Positions 53,866 through 64,000 of a stretch of DNA of 64,000 nucleotides are shown here, piece after piece. The stretch is from Notolepis coatsorum. Its lineage: Eukaryota; Chordata; Actinopteri; Aulopiformes; Paralepididae. The notes under the pieces were generated by a model, which saw nothing but the letters and a program-made list of their open reading frames with translations, was not told the DNA's origin and did not search any database. Numbering within the stretch: the first letter of the stretch is position 1; every line of letters starts with the position of its first letter. The position numbers were made by a program, and so were the translations under genes. Where the stretch lies: NCBI GenBank assembly GCA_963971535.1, contig OZ020594.1, positions 110,774,643 to 110,838,642 of the forward strand, given 5' to 3'.

Positions 53866-56266
53866 CAGGGCTGTACACTGCGATGATATCGTCGCGAATT
53901 GCCCCTTTAATTGGCCGTTGCGATTGGTAAATATTATCTGGGGGCGGGCTTGCGAGTAGTGCTTTCAAGCCTTGGATTCGCATTTCACTCCTAAATTATC
54001 CAAGGCGTGTGATGATGCGATGACGTCACTCACGCGAGCTGAGCAGTGAGCACTCAGCAGGTATGATCAGCGGGAACAATCGACTGAGCACTCACTCTGA
54101 TAGACTGGCTGACTGTCTGTCTGATTTAGCTATGAAGAAAAGTAAAGTTAGTATTGCTTCATATTTTCGACGCGTTGTTCGACCTCCTATAGTGAGCCGA
54201 ACTGAACTGAACTCAGACACACGGAGAGAGCTGCGGCGTCTGCTCCTCCTCCAGCCCTCTCGCACCCGTGGCTGTTGTAAACACTGGGACCTCGGTGAGC
54301 CTGCCAGCCGGCTAGCTACTGATAGCTATCAACAAATGCTCCAGTAAGTCTAGTAGTGCATGATAGCTTGCGTTAGCTTACTGTTCAAAACGAAACGTCC
54401 CATTAAACTAAATAGTTCAGATAGCTCCGTCCTGATATCAATGTCTTAGAACACTGAGTCGATGCGTATTCGAGCTGAGGGCACGCTGAATATAGTCAAT
54501 AGGGACCAGCTGCAGCGCCGGAGAATCCTGGCCGTAGCTGGAGGCTACAGTATAGGGCCCAGCTGCAGCTCCGGAGAATCCTGGCCGTAGCTGGAGGCTA
54601 CTCAGTACACACAGACTGTTACAAAGGATCAGATTAAACCGAATATATATATTCATTTATTGATATATATTGCATAGTATTTGTATATCGTTTGATATCC
54701 CCTGTATATTCCTTGTACATATACACGGAATATCCCTTTAGCCCAGACCATAATAGTTCATTCTCCTATTGGACAGCGGTCCACCGGCGCCAGGGACCGG
54801 CCTCCGGAGCCAGGTTCAAAGTCACCGTCAAGATGTGTCTGGACATGCCCGGCCTTGCCCAGGGATACGCGACAGAAATGAGAGTGGAACTAGTTTGTTC
54901 ACCGTGCGTATAAATACGGCGCAGGTGAATGTAGAAGCCCCTTACCTCCGTACCCTTACCTCCGTACCCTTCGTCCATTTAGTATGTTACCGATAAGTTG
55001 AAGCCTCACCCACGATACAACGTGCGGTGAAGTATGGCCTGTTTGGCCTCAGAATAGAGCATCGAGACCGCATGCGAATTAATAACTGAATTGTCAGAGT
55101 TTGGCGCTATACCGTCGAGTGCGACATATTTCTATTAAGTCTTTAATAGTCTATTTGTGTATAGTGTATCGTTAGAATTCTACAGTGACCAGCATCTCCA
55201 ACGCTTTCTCGTATTAGCTAGAGTTCTTATCCAGGCTGGGCCGACCACATGGCGCTTTCACCCGAGACGACCTAGACGAGAGCCGTATGGACATGTACAC
55301 TGGATTAATCTACCCGACGACTGCATAGCCCTTTGCGGCTGGAATATATTTGCTTTGGTCCTGTGATTTATGGAGCGGATAATCGCCGACGCCTGCACGT
55401 GTTGGATTTACCCCGAGAGGAGTCAAGTCGAGTCGGCGCCCAGAGAGCCTGAGGCCGACTAGCTTTCTTCCCTGTGGAGCTACAGTCTACAAGAGAACCA
55501 AGCTGTATTCGTCTGTGGATCAAGGGGCTACTGCACCGGCTTCTGTACCTGAAGTCTCCCTAGTCATCGTTGACCAGACGTCCTACTACCGACAGATCTT
55601 CTACCCCCCCTGCTGGCTTACAACCAGTGGGAACCCCTTCCAGTGTCTCCGCTATATTACTAGTGTACCATAGATATAATTCCCTAAGATTCAGGTTGTA
55701 TAATTACCTCCTGCGTAACCAGAGAATGGACATTCGTTATTGATTTGCCTACGCATACTCCTTTGCCTTACAAGTGCATTCAAAGAATAATGTAAAGTAT
55801 CCTATGTACCTTTTGCTCCATTAAATACTTGATTAATACCTTTGACTGGAACCGATTTCATTGTGGGAAGTGTTCATCATATTCATATATCGTGTACTGT
55901 ATGGCCAGTAATTAAAGTACATAAAGCGGTAGTGGTTTAATGATACCATACTTATCAATACAGTCAGGGAATTGTACCCCTCAGTTACACAGACAGTGGA
56001 GCTGGTTGCATATAGCGAGCATTTAGACTTGTTGCGTGGTGTCGATGTCTCGCAGATAATACAACTACAAGTATGATTATATAATATATATATTTTATTT
56101 AAAAAAAAATTATATAATTTTTTTTTTTTTTTTAAATAAAAAACAATCGATATAAATAATGGTAAAATTGTTATTTAAAAATGTGCCCCTAAAAAATATT
56201 TTTTGCCCCTAAATCTCATTTAGGGGCAAGTGTGCCCCTAGTGAAAAAGCTTAGCGTACAGCCCTG
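53866..56266. mobile_element. hAT element with 5-bp duplication, inside the BEL fossil
   Basis: It begins CAGGGCTGTACACTGCGATG and ends GCTTAGCGTACAGCCCTG, flanked by AAAGG at 53,861-53,865 and 56,267-56,271. The duplication is 5 bp, as in the hAT5 subgroup. The interior holds a solo LTR (54,617-55,989), a 38-bp duplication near 54,500-54,600, and an open frame at 54,063-54,347 starting MISGNNRLSTHSDRLADCL with MKKSKVSIASYFRR, which could be a hAT N-terminal exon. No full transposase is seen. Confidence 0.75.
54617..55989. mobile_element. Solo LTR (fossil), same family as the LTR at 61,484
   Basis: A 1,373-bp unit beginning TGTTACAAAGGATCAG and ending CAGTTACA, flanked by CAGAC at 54,612-54,616 and 55,990-55,994. 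Sequence agrees over most of its length with 61,484-62,797. It lies inside the hAT element, so it is younger than that element. Confidence 0.8.
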
Positions 56267-56855
56267 AAAGGTGCTCTCCACTGCAACCAAAGTCTCTGTC
56301 AGCCTCTCCACTTTGCCTGATTCTATTTGCCAATAATAGTCTGCTCCTATCAGGATGGAGAGCTCTGGATCACTTTCATTTCCTGGGAAGTCTGCCAGTT
56401 TCAGACCCTTTTTCTTGAGCTCATGTTGAACCTGGTCACCAGGCACCTTCATCACTGCTGAGCACACCTGTGGGGTCTCTATAGCCTCTATTTCGATTTT
56501 TTGCTGGGTGTCCCAGACATTCCTCAATGTGACCTTCACTGTGTTGTACTGTGACATTGTAGGGACAGAGGATCCAAACGTGTGAAGAGTGAGTTTCTCT
56601 TGTCTCATTACTGGTAACTTCAGGCTCTTCACAAGGTTTTCATGGATGAAGCTCCTCTGACTCCCTCCATCTAGTAAGCAACAAGCTATTGCCCTGCCTC
56701 CTGGGCCTTCCACCCATGCCTTGGCAGTTTGTAACAGCACAGTGTTCTGTCCATCTGGTTTCATCTTCACTGAATGAGGAATGACTGAGGAAACAACAGC
56801 CTCTTCCGAAACAGGGGGTTTCTCCTCACTTTTCTTGCCAGTGCACACAGCAATG

Positions 56856-57635
56856 TTTCAAGTTTCAAGTTTCTTTAATAGTTGTCATACAGAAGTACAG
56901 AATACTTTTATACAAAATGCTTCTTACTGTTGCGCTCCAGAGACTGTGCAAGACAAGATAAGTATGAAATAAAATAACATAGTAAAATTAGAAGTACACA
57001 AAAATGAGGTCACAGTGTTCAGTTTAGACATATGTACAATGTTCGATGCAGAATAGACGTAGTTACCATACAATATACAATACTGTGCAGTGTACTAATA
57101 TACAATACTATATAGTGCAAGGCAGAAATGGAGAAATGGGACGAGGTGCAATTTAGGTACAATTCACAGTAGGTGTACGAGTTGTAGTGCAAATCCTTTA
57201 TCAATAAATATAAAGTGTAAGTGTGTTTGTGTGATCTAAAGTGTGGAGAGTGGGTGCTGCAGTGTGTTGTTTGTTTGAGTGAGTGTGTGCGTGTGGGTGT
57301 GTGTGCTGTGTGCATTTGATGGTTGTTGCATAGTGATTATTGTTCGTTTAGCAGCCTGATGGCCTGGGGATAGAAGCTTCTTCTGAGTCTTTCTGTGCTC
57401 GCCTTAAGACTCCGGTATCGCTTGCCTGACCGCAGCAGTTCAAAGAGGCAGTTGTTCGGGTGGCTCGAGTCCTTAATAATTCTCTTAGCCTTCCCCTTGC
57501 ACCGCTTGTTGTAAATGTTCTGGAGGGTGGGAAGCCCCCCTCCAATTGTGCGTTCGGCTGAACGTGTCACTCTTTGTAGTCTGCTACGGTCTTGTGCAGT
57601 GCTAATCCCAAACCAGGAGGTTTATGTGATGTCTT
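56856..57635 (-). mobile_element. Rex1-like LINE 3' end inside the BEL fossil
   Basis: On the minus strand the RT C-terminus reads SAERTIGGGLPTLQNIYNKR, KAKRIIKDSSHPNNCLFELL and RLRRSFYPQAIRLLNEQ, followed by a 3' UTR and a tail AAGAAACTTGAAACTTGAAA. It is the same family as 23,700-25,018 but a different subfamily. It is 5'-truncated. Confidence 0.85.
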
Positions 57636-58909
57636 CTTCCACAGGTTGCACAGGAGACCTGCTTTTTACAGAATTTGGCTGTGTTTCTGTCCTAAACACA
57701 CAAAACATCTTCCCATTCGCATTAGTCTGTCTTTACGTTCAATAACGTTGTTGTCTGGGCAATGTTCTGCTTTGTGATCAGCACTGTCACAGAACAAACA
57801 GTTGTACACCTGGCTGGCTGTATGCAGTGTAGCAGTAGATTGCATGCTGGGTCTTTTTGATCTCACTTCACTGAATGAGTAGGCCTGTTTCCATGGCTTG
57901 CTCTCTTCTTTCTGATGGTTGGATGTTGTTGTCATTTGCAGTGCTCTTTCACTGCTCTGAACCTCCCTCTGTAGGAATGTGACTATTTCAGAAACTTTCC
58001 ATTCATCATCTACTCCTCTCCGACGACTATATTCAAGAGCTATGCTATCTGGAATCATCTGCAGTAAAATTGGGCATAGCAGGCTCCCGTAGGTTTCTGA
58101 CACTACACCCAGTGACTCTAAGCTCCTCATTTGAATTTCACATTCATCATATAGCTGCCTCAATGCATTCACATCAGAGGCTTTCTTCACAGGAGTAAGA
58201 TTCAGTAGTTTTGACATATGAGCACTGATCAGTAGATCTTTCCTTCCAAATCTATTTTGCAATAAAGTGACCGCATTGTCAAAGTTATCATCTGTTAATG
58301 TCAGTCCTGCTATTGCCTTTGCAGCTGGTCCAGTGAGATAGGTTTTCAGGTAAGTAAACTTCTCTCTTTTACACAGTCCATCATTATTGTGAATAGCAGT
58401 TTCATACTGGCTCCAGAATTCCTGCCATTTACTGACATCTCCATTATATTTCTCAATGACCAATCTTGGTAGCTTTACTGACCGTCTCTGTGATCTTGCT
58501 TCAGTATCACTCACCCGCCGGGCCTCTGCTGTCAGTTCCTTTTGGTTCCTTATCACTCGTTGTGCGCGGCTCCGTTGGATAATGATGCGCTCCTTGTACG
58601 TCTCCGATGATTCAATCTCCGCGTCCAAATCATCCATCAAAGTTAGCTGCTCTATTTCCCGATTTATTTCAAGCAAACTGTCCTCCTTCGATGCCAGTAC
58701 ATCCAACATAGTTGTCAAGTCTTCAACACTCGGAGCCTCATTTCCAATCTCAGCGTCAATCTGATTTAAAATACGTGTAGTACCACCTCTGATGGCACCG
58801 CGCTTCCGTTTCTGTCTCTCTATTTCACTCCGACGTTCTGTTTCATCCATTCTATCGTTATATCCAAATGATCTAAATGATCCAAAGTTCCCTGGTTTCG
58901 GCACCAAAA

Positions 58910-59259
58910 TGTAGAATAACTACTTTCCAAAAGAATAGATTGTCCAATACGTCGGATTCCAATAGGTTGTACTTTATATAGAATCTTCAGCGCACGTTAC
59001 ATTACAGTTGAGTTCTCATCAGTTTCATTCATAAAACGCTCTCTGTCAATCACCTAAAAAGACGCAGCTGGTAGAAGGTGCAATGCATCCTGGGACTTGT
59101 ATTTCTACTAACGTGGTGACTAATGTAAATAATAGTATCTCTGACTAGAATAAACAAACACTCTTCCACTTCCACTTCTTTCAAAGGTAAACAATAATCG
59201 ATATTAACATATATGTAATATAACTCATAATCATTAACCTGGCCTATTAAGTTACAACA
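58910..59259 (-). repeat. BEL/Pao 5' LTR
   Basis: Matches the LTR at 50,163-50,566. Read on the minus strand it starts TGTTGTAACTTAATAGGCC. Confidence 0.85.
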
Positions 59260-60690
59260 CCAAGGTTGCATTATTTCTCACTAATATAACGGAGATAAAC
59301 ATACCTTGTTTGCCACACATTTTATTATTAAATGATGATTCATCTCTAAAATTAACACCTCACAAAAAGAGTGTTTCTGGCCGGTTTAACGGCAGCAAAG
59401 AAAATGCTCGTAATGAGATGGAAACCACCTCATAGTCTCAATATTTACCGTTGGAAACTGTCCTTCTACAAAGTATTGAGATTAGAGGCATCCAGTGCTA
59501 GAGCACAGGGAGCAAGAATCAATCCAAAGATTACTTACTGCGGCCCAGAAGGTAAAATCAGTACTCCACTAGGTTGAACACTTGTACCTTGACACCAGAG
59601 AATGAACATGTTGCCGTTTCTTTTTTATCTTTTCTTTTTCTGTTTACTGTCATAATTTTTGTTGTTGTTTCTAAATTGTATTTTTCCCTATTACTTTGTA
59701 ACAGGATCAGAGGTTATCTAACAAACATAATTATGATCTATTTTCTAATTAATTGTATCCTATACATGTGTATGCATCATGGTTTCCCCCTTTCCTAAAA
59801 TGTCTATGTGAACCCAGGGGGCTGGGAGGGGGGTTAAGAAGCGGCCTGGGCTGTCCTGCAGCCACAGGACCGTCAGAACGGAGGAAAAGACTGTCACAAC
59901 TACAAACAGGCAGGCTACACAGTAGGGCTGGGCGATATGGCAAAAAATCATATCGCAATAACGATAATTATCGAAATTGTTATATATATATATTTTTTTA
60001 AATAACATGTATTTTGCAGCAATTCTTTGTCGTTGCCGCCATCTTTAGTGTTACATCCCCTCACACTCCAGTTCTCAGGCTGCAGCTGGTTTAAAAGCGA
60101 AAGTAAACCGGCTTCTCTGCTGGCTGTGGCTCCAGGGGAGTTGAACAGTTCTGGCTCTGCTAGTTTATTTTCGATCTTTTGGCGCTTTTTTGGTGGACAA
60201 ACCACCGCACATGTGCACCGTGACTCATGACTGGAGTCTAGTTCTGCTAGCACACATAGCCTACTGTGTACAGACGGTTTCAAACTGTATTTTAAATTAG
60301 AAAGCAAACAAAATAAATGGACAAGTGAAAAATAAATCTCAATTTGGTCAGGATTGTCATTTGGACAAGCAAAGCCATTACTTTAAGTTGCAGGCAAGAA
60401 AGACAAGTCTGTCCACCGTCTCTGGTTTTAAAACTGCCCTGTTGCAGGAAAATAAAATAAAAAAAAACTATATATTTTTTCGATATTAAATATCGATTAT
60501 TAAAATATATCGCGATATTTATCATTATCGTTATATCGCCCAGCCCTACTACACAGTATATGAATATACTGACGGACAATCTATATACTGAAAAGACACT
60601 TTTTATGCCACTGTGTGAATTAATATGAAATGCTGATGTGAATGTCTTTCCTCTGAACTTGTTGCAAAATAAAAGACAAAATAAAAGGTT
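59260..60690 (+). mobile_element. L1/Tx1-type LINE 3' end
   Basis: The C-terminal coding part (59,371-59,470) reads FLAGLTAAKKMLVMRWKPPH and YRWKLSFYKVLRLEASSARA, related to the end of the full-length ORF2 at 42,990-43,202. A long 3' UTR follows, ending GCAAAATAAAAGACAAAATAAAA near 60,690. A hAT MITE lies in the UTR. The upstream half is missing; the BEL 5' LTR begins directly before it. Confidence 0.75.
59923..60548. mobile_element. hAT MITE in an L1 3' UTR
   Basis: A 626-bp element beginning TAGGGCTGGGCGATATGGC and ending TATATCGCCCAGCCCTA, with a perfect 8-bp duplication CTACACAG at 59,915-59,922 and 60,549-60,556. Confidence 0.9.
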
Positions 60691-60710
60691 GGTCACAAAA
60701 AATAAATAAT

Positions 60711-60802
60711 TAAATATCGATACTTGGCGTCCCTGTATCGATACAGTATCGCCACGCAAAGTATCGCGATACTACTATGTATCGATATTTCCCCCCACCC
60801 CT
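60711..60802. mobile_element. hAT-type terminus fragment
   Basis: A run of ATCGATAC words ending TCCCCCCACCCCTA; on the minus strand TAGGGGTGGGGGGAAATATC, a hAT-like end. The partner end is not found. Confidence 0.55.
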
Positions 60803-60809
60803 ACTGCAC

Positions 60810-61080
60810 ATGTACAGAGAGAGACGTAAAGGAGGGGACAGGGACTGCTTACTCTTACAGAGAGAGACGTAAAGGAGGGGACAGGGACTGCTTACTCTTA
60901 CAGAGAGAGACATAAAGGAGGGGACAGGGACTGCTTACTCTTACAGAGACGTAAAGGAGGGGACAGGGACTGCTTACTCTTACAGAGAGAGACGTAAAGG
61001 AGGGGACAGGGACTGCTTACTCTTACAGAGCAACACGGTCTCATCAGAAAACGTAAATAAAGTACTTAATCGAAAAAAGT
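60810..61080. repeat. 43-bp minisatellite, about five copies
   Basis: The unit CAGAGAGAGACGTAAAGGAG followed by GGGACAGGGACTGCTTACTCTTA, then the flank AAACGTAAATAAAGTACTTA as at 34,210. Confidence 0.9.
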
Positions 61081-61300
61081 ACACAATGTACTATAAGTAA
61101 TTTACATTACATTTTGTATCGGCAAAAGTAAAAAAAAATATTTAAAAGCATGATTGGAGAGTCAAACGAACAATGCTCGTCGTTGGGGGGCGAGTGCACT
61201 AGATCAAGCCACCCACCCTGATACAAACAGCAATAATATGATGATAGAAAGTTAAGGTAATGGTTGTGGTTAGCAGTGGTGCGTTGGTCATGGGACGGGG
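61081..61300. other. Unassigned spacer
   Basis: No gene or repeat is recognised. Confidence 0.5.
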
Positions 61301-61483
61301 TTGCACGCAGAGCAACCGGCTCTATGCACGGATGTGCACGCATTAACATATAACGCAGAGTGGAAAAATTATTTTCCGTGGCAAATCTTTTATGAGGAAG
61401 AGCAGCTATTATTCTGTCACTGGTGCCGGGAGGGTCCAGAAAAGATCCGATCAGAGAATCCCTATGTCGTGGGTAACAATATC
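61301..61483 (+). pseudogene. hAT-related zinc-finger exon remnant
   Basis: An open frame gives EWKNYFPWQIFYEEEQLLFC followed by HWCREG and NPYVVGNN. This resembles the TTF-type zinc-finger start of ZNF862-like proteins (WL.Y......FC..C..F), which derive from hAT transposases. The frame is cut by the LTR element at 61,484. The similarity is by eye and short. Confidence 0.4.
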
Positions 61484-64000
61484 TGTTACGAAGGATCAGA
61501 TTAAACCGAATATATATATTTACTACTTGATATATATTGCATAATATTTGTATATCGTCTGATATCCCTTGTGTATTCTTTGTACATATACACGGAATAT
61601 CCCTTTACCTAGTACAGACCATAATATTTCGTTCTCCTATTGGACAGCGGTCCCTTAGGCGCCACTGCCATACCCCCAAGGTCTAGTTCAAAGTCACCGC
61701 CAAAGACATGCCTGGACATGAACGGCTCTGCGCAAGAATACGAGACAGGAATAAGGCTGGTACTAGTTTGTTCACCTAACGTATAAATATGGCGCAGGTG
61801 AATACAGAAGTAGTTCGAGTTACCCAAGTGAAGCCTCACCCCACGATACAACGTGCGGTGAAGTAGGGCCTGTTTGGCCCCAAATAGAGCATTGAGACCG
61901 CGTGCGAATTGATAGCTGAAGTATCAGAGTTTAACGCTGTACCATCGAGTTCGACCTATTCTATTAATTCAGTAATAGTCTATTTATGTATAGTGTATCG
62001 TGCGGCTACCGTTCTACAGTGACCAGCATTACCAACGTTTCCTCGTACCAGCTAGTGTGCTTATCCAGGCTGGGTAGCTTAACCTGGCGCCTTCATCCGA
62101 GGAGCCCTAGACGAGGACCGTGTGGACATGTACACTTGATAACCTACCCGACGACTACATAGCCCTTTTCGGCTGGATTATATTTGCTTTGGTCCTGTAG
62201 CTGATGGAGCGGAGAATCGTCTACACCCACAATTGTGTGGGATTTACCCTGTGAGGAGCAACGTCGAGCCCGCCTCTAAGACGCCTGAGGCTGGCTAGCT
62301 TTCTTCCATGCGGAGCTGCATGCCGGAGAATAGCTGTTATTCGTCTGCGGATCAAGAGATTATTGCACCGTCTCCTGTACCTGGAGTCTCCTTATTCTTC
62401 GTTGACCCAGACTTTCGTTACCGACAAATCCTCTCCCCTTGCTGGCCTACAACCGGAGGGACCCTACTAGTATCTCCCGCTGCCCTACTAGTGTACCATA
62501 GATATAATTCCTAAGATACAGGTGGTATTCATTATCTCCTGCGTAATATTATAATGGACTTACGCTCTTGACTTACTCACGCACATTCTTCGCCTTACAA
62601 GCGCGACTCTAAGTAAAGTAATGTAATCTACTATTATTGCTGCTAATAAATATTATTCTAACCAAGATTTGTGTGGAACCGTGTCATTGTGGAAGTGTTC
62701 ATCTCATCTACCTGTGTACTGTATGGCCAGTAGTAATGTACATAAGACAGTAGTGGTTTAATGATACCATACTTATTTAATACAGTCAGGGAATTGAACA
62801 TTCTTCCATGGAACAAGAACGCTTCCACGCGAAACTCCAAGCGCAAGCCCTTAGTGAACGCGAAAACTCTGCAACCGAGCGAGAGCGCTTCCAGGCGCAG
62901 CAACGGAGTGACGAAGACCGCATACGCCTAGAGACTAGACGCCTCCAGACGGAAGAGAATATGGAAAGAGACCGCGCCGAAGCCCAGCGCGCCGCCGCCG
63001 GTGCCCAACGCGAAGCAGAGCGCGACCTCGCTCACACCAAGCGCGAAGCCGAGCGCGACCGATTACAAGCGCAGATAATGGAGCAACTGATTGCCAGGGT
63101 AACCCCCCCTCCCTCCGCACGGGGCTCCAGGGCCTCGTCAAGACAAGGGTCTAGGGCACCCTCCCCTACCCGATCAAGCGACCCTGAGCCCGGCCAACAG
63201 AGAGAGCCTATACCCCTCTCCGAACCCCTTCCCCGACCGGTCCAAGCGAGACCCAGCAACAGGCAAGAACCGGCCTATGCCGCGGAGAGACTAAATAGAC
63301 GACTACAGGATCTAGATGACCTGGCAGAGGAAGAAGAAGAGGGAGAGGAGGAGAGTCAAGCCCAACAGCATCATCGTACTCCACAGGACCAGGAGGTCCA
63401 GTAGTACAGCCCAGACTTTACCCCCGCGGCTCTGCGCTACAGACCCCCGACTCAATTCACGGGTGAGCTTGACGCACGACCAGCCCCGAGGAACAGCACC
63501 TGGGTACGCGGGCCTTGGTACCCGACAGGTACCAGCCCACCACGACAAGTAAGAGGAGACTCGCCTAGGAGGCCTCTCCTCCAACGCTCACCGATGTGCC
63601 AGCCATCCATGGCATCGTACCTTGGCACACCGACGTTCCCGGACTTCACACACGAGAACAGAGCACAGTACACAGAGCTACGAATGTGCTTAGAGACAAT
63701 GATGTCCGATGTAACAGATGAACCGTACAAGTATGCTATCCTACTCAAGCACCTGAAGGTGCCCAGAGCGCACAATATAGCGCTGGCATATTCCACCTCT
63801 ACTACCCCATACACCGCGGCTCTAGCAGCCCTCGACCAACGTTATGGACGCATATGGGACTACGTAATACAAGAGATAAGGAATATTGACCGTCTACCCC
63901 CAGCAACAGACAATCGCTCATTAGATGACCTGTCTATCAAGGTACAATCCCTGGTAGGGATGCTGGGGGCACAAAAGGAAAAGGGTATGCACGAACTGTA
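61484..64000 (+). mobile_element. LTR retrotransposon fossil, 5' LTR and gag-like start (runs off window)
   Basis: The 5' LTR begins TGTTACGAAGGATCAG at 61,484 and ends near 62,797. It matches the solo LTR at 54,617-55,989. A gag-like region follows: from 62,808 a highly charged coiled-coil (many E, R, Q, A) and a serine/proline-rich part to about 63,404, then to 64,000 a region with PYKYAILLKHLKVP and DRLPPATDNRSLDDLS that faintly recalls BEL/Pao-type gag (DUF1759). The superfamily is open, and whether it is whole cannot be judged because the window ends inside it; the LTR copies differ modestly, so it is not the youngest element here. Confidence 0.7.

Larger units (their letters stand above)
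50163..59259 (-). mobile_element. BEL/Pao LTR retrotransposon fossil
   Basis: On the minus strand, LTRs lie at 58,910-59,259 (5') and 50,163-50,566 (3') with TG...CA ends. A primer-binding-like TGGTGCCGAAACC sits just inside the 5' LTR, and a G-rich polypurine tract just inside the 3' LTR. Parts: gag (DUF1759-like) about 57,640-58,870, protease about 56,270-56,850, reverse transcriptase/RNase H about 51,590-53,870, integrase about 50,600-51,400. It is broken (about five disruptions, counting two inserted elements), and a short extra LTR-derived piece lies inside. The LTRs look very alike, so the element is fairly young. The outer flanks do not match (TATTG against CCAAG), which suggests rearrangement after insertion. 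Confidence 0.85.

Noticed and set aside
50163-64000. Envelope gene or intact infectious retrovirus
   Set aside because: No envelope-like frame was seen; the LTR elements here are broken or incomplete retrotransposon fossils.

Overview
This window looks like nuclear DNA of a teleost fish. It is almost wall-to-wall transposable elements: hAT-type DNA transposons and MITEs bounded by 8-bp target duplications, TTAA-flanked palindromic elements, LINEs of the L1/Tx1, L2, Rex1-like and a further clade, tRNA-derived SINEs, and LTR fossils including a BEL/Pao element. The only host-gene-like sequences are two C2H2 zinc-finger (ZNF) genes of the fish-expanded type and a short peptide that resembles the first exon of ppp1r21. 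There is no sign of bacterial organisation.

Layout. 1-2,150: hAT and L1 debris plus the ppp1r21-like exon. 2,150-33,762: a large inverted duplication. Arm A is 2,150 to about 11,609 and arm B about 25,941 to 33,762 in opposite orientation. Each arm carries a ZNF gene, its short 3' flank with a conserved AATAAA, and the 3' end of a LINE. Later insertions are private to one arm: a SINE and a 4.8-kb L2 LINE in arm A; three hAT elements and a TG...CA tRNA-like element in arm B. The other arm shows the empty site. The 14-kb spacer holds an L1 fragment (broken by a LINE tail, a hAT and a solo LTR), then an L2 LINE broken by a 4.7-kb TTAA-flanked palindrome, itself broken by a 3.3-kb hAT with internal palindromes, then a Rex1-like LINE and a small foldback element.

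33,762-46,000: minisatellites, a TTAA MITE and a hAT MITE, then a 23-bp minisatellite split by a hAT element (36,089-45,948). That hAT contains a 5'-truncated LINE, into whose 5' edge a full-length L1/Tx1 element landed (36,781-43,541, 11-bp target duplication), with ORF1 open and ORF2 nearly so. 46,000-50,162: hAT and TTAA elements, a 482-bp SINE with a 10-bp duplication, and a LINE tail carrying a hAT MITE.

50,163-59,259: a BEL/Pao LTR fossil on the minus strand, with a hAT (containing a solo LTR of another family) and a Rex1-like LINE inside. 59,260-64,000: an L1 3' end with a hAT MITE, minisatellites, a hAT zinc-finger exon remnant, and the 5' LTR and gag-like start of an LTR element that runs off the window and belongs to the same family as the solo LTR at 54,617.

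Functionally the window is a nested transposon archive. The ZNF pair may be expressed, and the L1/Tx1 element is the best candidate for recent mobility. All family calls come from reading motifs by eye; no database search was run.
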